Source of the DNA: Clostridiales bacterium
Lineage (GTDB): Bacteria > Bacillota > Clostridia > Christensenellales > Pumilibacteraceae
Direction of reading: 5' to 3'
DNA: 39,121 bases
NCBI GenBank assembly: GCA_029055565.1
Contig: JAIDCZ010000031.1
Coordinates: 81,083 to 120,203, forward strand
Part shown: positions 32,947-39,121 of the stretch, in pieces
How positions within the stretch are numbered: the first letter of the stretch is position 1
Layout: each line of letters opens with the position of its first letter
The notes under the pieces: generated by a model
Databases searched by the model: none
Told to the model about the DNA's origin: nothing
Seen by the model: the letters and a program-made list of their open reading frames with translations, nothing else
Program-made: the position numbers and the translations under genes

Positions 32947-34722
32947 ATGAAAGCTAAAAAAATTTTATCGGCATTATCGGCAGTGGTGCTTGGCTGTTCA
33001 ACGGCATTTATGAGTGCGGCGTGCGGCGGCGACAAGCCGGACAATTCCAACGTCGTTGGCGATATGAACAGCGCATACAACGTGCCGCAAGACTATTGCC
33101 GTACTTACTATGAGGTGTTCGTGCGCTCGTTTGCGGACGGCGACGGCGACGGCATAGGCGATTTTCGCGGACTTATAGATAATTTGGATTATCTTAACGA
33201 CGGTAACGACGAGACGGATACCGACTTGGGCGTAAACGGTATATGGATGATGCCCATCAATCAATCTCCGTCCTACCACAAGTACGACGTAGAGGATTAC
33301 TACGACGTAGACGACGAGTACGGTTCGTTGGACGACTTTAAGGAGCTTGTTGAGGAATGCAACAAGCGCGATATTTGGTTGCAAATGGACTTGGTGCTTA
33401 ACCATACTTCCAACCGTCATCCTTGGTTTGAAGCTGCGCTGGAATCGGCGCGTAGGGGTAATGACGTAAATACCGACCCCGATTTGTCTAAATATTGCTT
33501 CGTGCGTGCGGACAAAATGCCCACCGGTCCGTTGGAGGCTAAGTGGCAAAAGGCACCCGATACAGAAGACTATTACTATCTGTGCAACTTTTCCACAGAC
33601 ATGCCAGACCTCAATTTGAAAAACGAGGAAGTGCGCGACGAAATTAAAAAGATAGTCGACTACTGGCTGGAACTGGGCGTAAAGTCGTTCCGCTTGGACG
33701 CTGTGCCTTGGGCGTGCGCGTACACCACGGCCTTCAACGAGGACAACAGAGAGTTCTGGACTTGGTTCAACGATTACTGCAATACCAAGGGCGCGTCGGT
33801 TGCGGCAGCACAAGGCTGGGCAGACGATAGCATACAGCGTTACTGCTACAACGTAGGCGAGGTGTGGACCGGCACGTCAACGGTAACACGTTTTTACGAA
33901 ACCGGTATGAGCAACTTTAACTACGGCTACGGCGCGTCGGCTACCGACGGATTTATGGGCGCGGTGCGCGGTCAGATTTCGGCCGAAGCCCTTACGTCCG
34001 GCTTGCAAAATACGCAATCGCAGATTTTAGCGAAAAACGATTACGCACTATTTAGCAACTTCTTGTCCAATCACGACAACAATCGTTCGGCTGGCACGCT
34101 CACGACTGCCGTAAACATTAAAAAGGCGGCCGGCCTATACTTGCTTATGCCGGGTAATCCTTATATATATTACGGCGAGGAGATAGGTGCGTTGGGTAGC
34201 GGCAAAGACGAAAACAAGCGACTCGCATTCCAGTGGGGGGATTGGCACAAGCAAACCAACGATCCCGACGACGCCACCTATAACAGCACGCAAGTATTCG
34301 GCACGGTCAAAAGCCAAACCAACGACGAAAACTCCATACTGTCGTACTATCGTCAAGCAGTTAAGCTTCGCAACAGATTCCCCGAAATCGGGCGCGGCGT
34401 TATGTCGGCGTATGCGCTGGATAAAGGCGGCAAGCTTACGCTCAGCAGTGAATTGCGCACGGCAAACAACATAGCGGCTACCGGCAGCGTAACGCCTATA
34501 AACGAGCTTAACCGCACGATTGCCGCGTACAAGATTGCTCACGGCGACAGCGACGTCTTTATCGTTCATAACTTGGGCGACAAGGAAGTGACTATTAAGG
34601 CGGGTATTCTTAACGGCTACAAAATTGTGGGTGAGCTTAAAGCCGACGGCGGCAGTACGCGGTTTAGCAAAAGCAATTCGCTCGTGCTGTCCGCGGGCAC
34701 TGCGGTAGTGCTTAAAAAGTAA
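32947..34722 (+). CDS. Lipoprotein alpha-amylase (GH13)
   Basis: 591 residues. The signal peptide ends S-A-A-C-G-G (lipobox), so the enzyme is anchored at the cell surface. GH13 motifs: region I D-L-V-L-N-H-T-S, region II S-F-R-L-D-A-V (nucleophile Asp251), region III V-G-E-V-W (acid/base Glu305), region IV F-L-S-N-H-D-N-N-R (Asp377). A C-terminal beta domain follows. Layout is like other lipoprotein alpha-amylases with D-G-D-G-D-G-I-G-D-F after the first strand, which may bind calcium. It should cut alpha-1,4 bonds in starch to give oligosaccharides for the transporter just upstream. The ribosome site is weak (AAGGA 12 nt away), and no clear promoter is found in the 90 bp before it. Confidence 0.93.
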   Translation: MKAKKILSALSAVVLGCSTAFMSAACGGDKPDNSNVVGDMNSAYNVPQDYCRTYYEVFVRSFADGDGDGIGDFRGLIDNLDYLNDGNDETDTDLGVNGIWMMPINQSPSYHKYDVEDYYDVDDEYGSLDDFKELVEECNKRDIWLQMDLVLNHTSNRHPWFEAALESARRGNDVNTDPDLSKYCFVRADKMPTGPLEAKWQKAPDTEDYYYLCNFSTDMPDLNLKNEEVRDEIKKIVDYWLELGVKSFRLDAVPWACAYTTAFNEDNREFWTWFNDYCNTKGASVAAAQGWADDSIQRYCYNVGEVWTGTSTVTRFYETGMSNFNYGYGASATDGFMGAVRGQISAEALTSGLQNTQSQILAKNDYALFSNFLSNHDNNRSAGTLTTAVNIKKAAGLYLLMPGNPYIYYGEEIGALGSGKDENKRLAFQWGDWHKQTNDPDDATYNSTQVFGTVKSQTNDENSILSYYRQAVKLRNRFPEIGRGVMSAYALDKGGKLTLSSELRTANNIAATGSVTPINELNRTIAAYKIAHGDSDVFIVHNLGDKEVTIKAGILNGYKIVGELKADGGSTRFSKSNSLVLSAGTAVVLKK

Positions 34723-34794
34723 ATTACGGTAACCAACGCCGATAGATAAATACGATTAACTATCTTTCGGCAAAATATAATTGTAGGAGGAAAT

Positions 34795-37700
34795 ATGAAA
34801 AGACTTTTCAAGGCCGGAGTGGACAAATGCAAACAGTTTTTGTTGCTCCTAATCGCAGTCGCGGTCGCAGTTATGGCGATGCCGATCGGGCTTATAGGCT
34901 CGACGCGCGGTGCCAAAGCGGACGTCGTGACGGGCGAGCATGACGGCGGGGAGCCTAACGTGGCGACCAGTGCCGGCGATTCGTACAAGCTGACGCTCAA
35001 CTACTACCGCGCAAAAGGTGATTACACCAACTGGAACCTTTGGGCGTGGTCGACCGGCGTAGGCGGCAAGCGTTACGACGCCGAAAGCACTACGTTTGAA
35101 GTAGTAGACAAGGCCGGCGAAACCAAACAGACTAACTGGTTGACGTTTACCGTGGAAATGGACGACGTTACGCTGGACGGCGAAAAGGTTATGGGCATAA
35201 TAGTCCGTCGCTCGGAGGGCACCAACGACTGGGCAGAAAAAGCCGTCGACAAGGATATTTGGGTGCCGTTGTCAACGTTTGACGAGCAAGGAGAAGCTAC
35301 CATATTTATGGCTGACAAATTAGACGAACTTTACACCAATGCGCAAGACGCATACGACAACAAGGTTATACGCAAAATGGACGGTGCGTCGTTTAAAAAC
35401 TTTACCACCGTCAAAGCTACCTTCAATACGACGGTAACCGACAAATCTGTGTTCGTACTTAAGGACAGCGCGGGTAACGTGCTTAGAACTTTGCTCCCCA
35501 AGGGCAAGGACGAGGAAGCCGACAAAACCAAAAACTTTGCCGTAGGCAGCACCTACGTCGAGTTCGATTTGGGCGACGACTTTGAGATTGACTTCGGCGA
35601 AGTATACACCGTATACGACGAGCCGACGGAGACCGAGTTCGATCCGGAAATCAACTATCCGGCGCATGACGTAATAGCATACTCGCTTTACGATACCACA
35701 AAGTTCAACGAGCTGTACGCGTACGACGGCACGCTCGGTGCACAGTATTCTATAGAAAAAACCATATTTACTACGTGGTCGCCTATGGCCAAATCCGTTA
35801 AAGTCGCGTTGTACGCGGCTGGCGAGGGCGGCGAGCCTATCGACGAAATAGAAATGGAAAAGGGCGAAAAGGGTTCTTGGACGGCTACTGTTGAAGGACA
35901 AAACCTTGACGGCATTTACTATACGTATAAGATAGAAAACAGCAACGGCACGGTTAAAGAAGTCGTCGATCCGTACGCACGCAGTGCCGGCCGCAACGGC
36001 AAGCGCGGTATGATACTCGATCTTTCCAAAACCAATCCCGAGGGCTGGGAAAATCACAAACGTCCTGCGGCGCGCGGCTCGTACTCCCAAGCGGTTATAT
36101 ACGAAGCGCATATCCGCGACCTTACTATGGACGAAAACTCCAACGTTTCGGCGGCGCACAAGGGCAAGTTCCTCGGCCTTACCGAAACTTCGACCGACGC
36201 GAGCAAAAAGACTCCGCTCGACTACATCAAGGATTTGGGCATAACCGAGCTTCACATTCTGCCCATGTTCGACATCAACTCGGTAGACGAGTATACCGGC
36301 AACGCCACCTACGACGGTGTGGACGACAACGGCAACGGCCAGTACAACTGGGGCTACGATCCGCTCAACTACAACGTACCCGAGGGTTCGTATTCCACCG
36401 ATCCTACCGACGGCAAGGTGCGCGTAAACGAGCTTAAGCAAATGGTCAAGGCTTTGCATGAGGCGGGTATCCGCGTAATCATGGACGTGGTTTACAATCA
36501 CGTAGCCGACGTGGAAGGCTCCAACTTCCAAGCGCTTATGCCCGGATATTACTTCCGTACGTATACCGACGGTTCGTGGAAGCAAGCGTCCGGTTGCGGC
36601 AACGACACCGCTTCCGAGCGCGCTATGTACCGCAAGTTTATGGTCGATTCCGTCAATTACTGGGCGGACGAATATCAGCTTGACGGCTTCCGCTTCGACC
36701 TTATGGGCTTGCATGACACCGTAACCATGAACATGATTTACGACACGCTTGCCGAAAAGAACCCCGACATCATGATCTACGGCGAGGGCTGGGAAATGGC
36801 CAGCCTTGAAACCTCCCGCGAGGTGCTTGCCGCCAATATGTACAATGCGTCCAAAATGCCTAATATCGCGTTCTTTAACGACGGTACGCGCGATACGCTT
36901 AAGGGCGGCGGTTACGGACAGTCCATCACCGCCAACGGCTTTATTTCCGGCGCCAAAAACGACGGCGCCGTGTATATGGGCGCTGTGGGTGGCACCAACA
37001 ATCCCGACGCCGGCTACAGCTACACCGGCAAAAGATACTTTGCCGCTAACCCCACTCAAAACGTAAGCTACGTATCTTGCCACGACAACTCCACGCTGTG
37101 GGACAAGATAAACGCCAGCACCAAGGGCGTAGACAACGATACTCGCAAGGCTATGAACAGACTTGCGGCTACCGCGGTGTTTACCAGCCAAGGCGCGTCG
37201 TTCATGCTTGCCGGCGAGGAAATGCTTCGCGACAAGGAAACGACCAAGGACAACACGTACGACAACCGTCCCGAAAAATGGGCGGACTCCGACCACTACT
37301 TTGCTGATAACTCGTACAAATCTCCCGACAGCGTAAACGCTATTAAGTGGGAGCTTGCCCAAACCAACGCGGATATGGTCAACTTCTACAAACAGCTTAT
37401 TGCCATCAAAAAGAGCTGGCCGCAATTCCACCTTACTACGCGCAATCAAGTTCTCGGTTGCGTCAAGATTGTAGACGCAAAAATGACCGACGGTCTTACT
37501 GCGTATACGGTAAGGGACCCCAACTCCGACGAGTACGCCGTAGTATTGTTCAACGCTACCGCCGAAGCCGCGGAAATCAAAATCCCGCAAGGCGATTACG
37601 GCGTTTACGTAAACGGTGCGCAAGCCAACGCTACAACGGCGCTTTCCACCTTCTCCGGCAACAGCTTTAACGTCGGCGCTTACTCGGCGGTCGTTATGAA

Positions 37701-38067
37701 GGCCGAGCTTGACGAGGATAAGCTTGACGCTTGGGAAAAAGAGGTTAAGCCCGTTCAAACCCCGCCCACGCCGGCAAAACCCAATACGCCCGCTCAAGAC
37801 GAAGGTGACGACGATGACAACCTCGGCTTGGCGCTCGGCCTCGGTATAGGCATTCCCGCGGCGGTACTCATTGCCGGCGGCGCCGTGTTCGGCGTAATGT
37901 ACGGCAAGAAAAAGAAGGGCGGCAAAGGCGGCGACAAGGCTCAAGACAGCGCAACACCCGAAGCCTCCGACAAGCCGGAGTCCGAACAGACTGCGGATCA
38001 ACCCGAAAATGCCGAAGCTCCTCAAACCGAGCAAGAGCAACCGCAAGAAACGGAAAACCAAGACTAA
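34795..38067 (+). CDS. pulA: Membrane-anchored type I pullulanase
   Basis: 1090 residues, a surface debranching enzyme cutting alpha-1,6 links. Order: signal peptide (to about residue 40), a CBM41-like module (L-N-Y-Y-R-A-K-G-D-Y-x-x-W-N-L-W-A-W), a helical/beta linker, a CBM48-like domain, then a GH13 catalytic domain with the type I pullulanase mark Y-N-W-G-Y-D-P. Catalytic residues: D635 (F-R-F-D), E664 (G-E-G-W), D764 (C-H-D-N). The C-terminus has a transmembrane segment (about 1015-1037) followed by a Lys/Gly stretch and a Glu/Gln/Pro-rich tail, so it is held by a membrane anchor rather than a sortase motif. TAGGAGG precedes the ATG. It lies 72 bp after the amylase gene, probably in one unit with it. 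Confidence 0.94.
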   Translation: MKRLFKAGVDKCKQFLLLLIAVAVAVMAMPIGLIGSTRGAKADVVTGEHDGGEPNVATSAGDSYKLTLNYYRAKGDYTNWNLWAWSTGVGGKRYDAESTTFEVVDKAGETKQTNWLTFTVEMDDVTLDGEKVMGIIVRRSEGTNDWAEKAVDKDIWVPLSTFDEQGEATIFMADKLDELYTNAQDAYDNKVIRKMDGASFKNFTTVKATFNTTVTDKSVFVLKDSAGNVLRTLLPKGKDEEADKTKNFAVGSTYVEFDLGDDFEIDFGEVYTVYDEPTETEFDPEINYPAHDVIAYSLYDTTKFNELYAYDGTLGAQYSIEKTIFTTWSPMAKSVKVALYAAGEGGEPIDEIEMEKGEKGSWTATVEGQNLDGIYYTYKIENSNGTVKEVVDPYARSAGRNGKRGMILDLSKTNPEGWENHKRPAARGSYSQAVIYEAHIRDLTMDENSNVSAAHKGKFLGLTETSTDASKKTPLDYIKDLGITELHILPMFDINSVDEYTGNATYDGVDDNGNGQYNWGYDPLNYNVPEGSYSTDPTDGKVRVNELKQMVKALHEAGIRVIMDVVYNHVADVEGSNFQALMPGYYFRTYTDGSWKQASGCGNDTASERAMYRKFMVDSVNYWADEYQLDGFRFDLMGLHDTVTMNMIYDTLAEKNPDIMIYGEGWEMASLETSREVLAANMYNASKMPNIAFFNDGTRDTLKGGGYGQSITANGFISGAKNDGAVYMGAVGGTNNPDAGYSYTGKRYFAANPTQNVSYVSCHDNSTLWDKINASTKGVDNDTRKAMNRLAATAVFTSQGASFMLAGEEMLRDKETTKDNTYDNRPEKWADSDHYFADNSYKSPDSVNAIKWELAQTNADMVNFYKQLIAIKKSWPQFHLTTRNQVLGCVKIVDAKMTDGLTAYTVRDPNSDEYAVVLFNATAEAAEIKIPQGDYGVYVNGAQANATTALSTFSGNSFNVGAYSAVVMKAELDEDKLDAWEKEVKPVQTPPTPAKPNTPAQDEGDDDDNLGLALGLGIGIPAAVLIAGGAVFGVMYGKKKKGGKGGDKAQDSATPEASDKPESEQTADQPENAEAPQTEQEQPQETENQD

Positions 38068-38082
38068 ATAATAATGATAGAA

Positions 38083-38126
38083 AGCAAAAATGAGTTGGCA
38101 GTACTTGCCAACTCGTTTTGCTTTTT
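38083..38126 (+). terminator. Terminator after the pullulanase gene
   Basis: GAGTTGGCA (38092-38100) pairs with TGCCAACTC (38106-38114), extended by GCAAAA and TTTTGC, ending in a T run. Confidence 0.85.
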
Positions 38127-38200
38127 GACGTTCGGATAGGGGAGTTCGGTACGGTTTTAAAAAAATATTCGCGTTTTGTAAGAATTTTTTTAAAAGATTG

Positions 38201-38229
38201 TTGACAAAATAAAGTAAATATTGTACTAT
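38201..38229 (+). promoter_or_regulatory. Promoter of the last lipoprotein gene
   Basis: TTGACA (38201-38206), 17-bp spacer, TACTAT (38224-38229), leader about 56 nt with GGAGGT before the ATG. Confidence 0.75.
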
Positions 38230-38291
38230 ATCTACAAGTATAAGGCGTACGAAAATAAACGCCTAAAAAAGTTTATATGGAGGTAAACTTG

Positions 38292-39121
38292 ATGAAGAAA
38301 CTCAAATGGCTCATTCTTGTTATGTGCTGTGTTCTCGGTCTTTCCGTCTTTGCTGCGTGCGGCGGAAATAACGGCGACGGCAATGACAACTCTGCGAAAG
38401 TAACCGCTATTACTCTCGCTCCCGAACGTGCATTGGAAATCGGCCAAAGCACCGTTCTTACCGCTGTGATAGACCCGATTGACTCGGAAGCTACCGTAAC
38501 GTGGAAAACCAGCGACGCTACCAAAGCTACCGTTTCAACCGAAGGTCAGAGAAACGGCGTGGCTAAGGTGGACGCTCTTGCGGCCGGCGAAGTTATCATT
38601 ACGGCAACTGCCGACGGTAAGTCCGCTACTTGCAAAATCACCATCACCGAGCATATCACCCCTTACTACTTTATAGCGGGTGGTTCCAGTGCTGCGTACT
38701 TCAACTGGAACAACTATTCCAGAGAAGACGACCTTACCGCAGCTCGCGTTTTGAAGCCCGTTGAAGGCAGCAACGAAAAGGTGTTCTCTACCACCATCGA
38801 CTTGTTTGCAAACGACTCATTCAAAATCTGCGCAATCACCAACGCGGCGGCCGACAATCACTGGGCAAATCAGTTGGGCGGCGCCGAAGCGGCTTCCGAC
38901 GCTACCGACGAGGAAAAAGCGGAGCTTGCCGAACAGCTTAAGGTTTCCGGCGCTACCGAAAAGACCGTATTGCCTTCCTCTAAGCTTGGCGGTGGCAATC
39001 CCCCCAACTTTAACGTAACTGTCGAAGGCAAATACGAACTCACTTTGGATTTGAGCGGCGAAAATCCCGAGCTTTCCTACAAAAAGGTTGGCGACACCGA
39101 TCCCGTAGCGTGGTCCTACAC
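38292..39121 (+). CDS. Big2 plus SusE/F-like lipoprotein, 3' end outside window
   Basis: The visible 276 residues are open to the window edge. The signal peptide ends F-A-A-C-G-G (lipobox). Residues about 36-118 are a bacterial Ig-like Big2 domain (I-T-L-A-P ... V-T-W-K-T-S-D ... A-G-E-V-I-I-T-A-T-A-D-G). Then comes a module starting Y-Y-F-I-A-G-G with W-N-N-Y, D-S-F-K-I and V-E-G-K-Y-E-L-T-L-D-L, resembling SusE/F-type starch-binding modules and the C-terminus of the giant protein at 2195-7078. Strong promoter and GGAGGT site (38279-38284) precede the ATG. Probably a surface starch- or maltodextrin-binding protein serving the amylase and pullulanase; the ligand is inferred from context. Confidence 0.8.
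   Translation, partial: MKKLKWLILVMCCVLGLSVFAACGGNNGDGNDNSAKVTAITLAPERALEIGQSTVLTAVIDPIDSEATVTWKTSDATKATVSTEGQRNGVAKVDALAAGEVIITATADGKSATCKITITEHITPYYFIAGGSSAAYFNWNNYSREDDLTAARVLKPVEGSNEKVFSTTIDLFANDSFKICAITNAAADNHWANQLGGAEAASDATDEEKAELAEQLKVSGATEKTVLPSSKLGGGNPPNFNVTVEGKYELTLDLSGENPELSYKKVGDTDPVAWSY

Noticed and set aside
34741-34790. Promoter directly before the pullulanase gene (TATAAT at 34776)
   Set aside because: No acceptable -35 box at 16-18 bp, and the start of transcription would fall inside the ribosome binding site. Co-transcription with the amylase gene is more likely.
35320-38061. 913-residue open frame opposite the pullulanase gene
   Set aside because: A shadow produced by the near absence of TTA, CTA and TCA codons in the real gene; no protein features.

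Overview
The window looks like a piece of chromosome from an uncultured, Gram-positive-type (Firmicutes/Clostridia, probably gut) bacterium. The evidence is abundant lipobox lipoproteins and single-membrane surface proteins, consensus TTGACA-N17-TATAAT promoters, a SipW-type signal peptidase, BspA-type leucine-rich repeats, InlB-type repeats, and a maltodextrin ABC transporter with secreted amylase and pullulanase. The exact lineage is not readable from the sequence; Christensenellales-like Clostridia is only a guess.

Layout. (1) 1-8.4 kb: a SipW-like signal peptidase with a very long charged tail, then a transcription unit with a giant secreted protein (CBM26-like starch-binding module, InlB repeats, SusE/F-like C-terminal module) and two small paralogous TasA/camelysin-like proteins. 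All three downstream products carry a SipW-type signal ending in S-[aromatic/L]-A-x-W, so this reads as one peptidase with its own surface substrates. (2) 8.4-16.7 kb: housekeeping block secA ... prfB-tsaD-DUF1648 protein. Between secA and prfB, on the opposite strand, sit a DUF2828 (HEAT-like + vWA, Ro/TROVE-like layout) gene and, directly upstream of it, a promoter-bearing tRNA-like gene whose anticodon arm is replaced by about 50 nt. The region also holds MITE-like structured repeats. (3) 16.7-24.7 kb: an XRE regulator divergent from a large LRR lipoprotein, with two near-identical operator palindromes around the promoter; a TetR regulator; a degenerate amidase with peptidoglycan-binding domains; and a copper-type P-ATPase fused to a CopZ-like domain that keeps its own internal ribosome binding site. 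(4) 24.8-28.7 kb: an orphan 1289-residue membrane-anchored protein. (5) 28.7-39.1 kb: a starch/maltodextrin locus: solute-binding lipoprotein, two permeases (no ATPase), lipoprotein alpha-amylase, membrane-anchored type I pullulanase, and a Big2 + SusE/F-like lipoprotein cut by the window end.

How the parts may work together: pullulanase and amylase cut starch at the cell surface, the CBM26 and SusE/F-like proteins hold it, and the binding protein and permeases import maltodextrins. The giant SipW-linked protein at the other end of the window has similar binding modules, which suggests a surface fibre or matrix system tied to starch attachment. This is inference.

Two genome-wide habits are visible. 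Several genes without a Shine-Dalgarno site (sipW-like, prfB, copA) have their ATG only 9-10 nt after a perfect -10 box and are predicted to be leaderless. Each of these also has a copy of the same hairpin repeat a short way upstream. The most unusual candidate system is the tRNA-like RNA next to the DUF2828 protein, which resembles in layout the Ro protein / tRNA-mimicking Y RNA pairs known from other bacteria.
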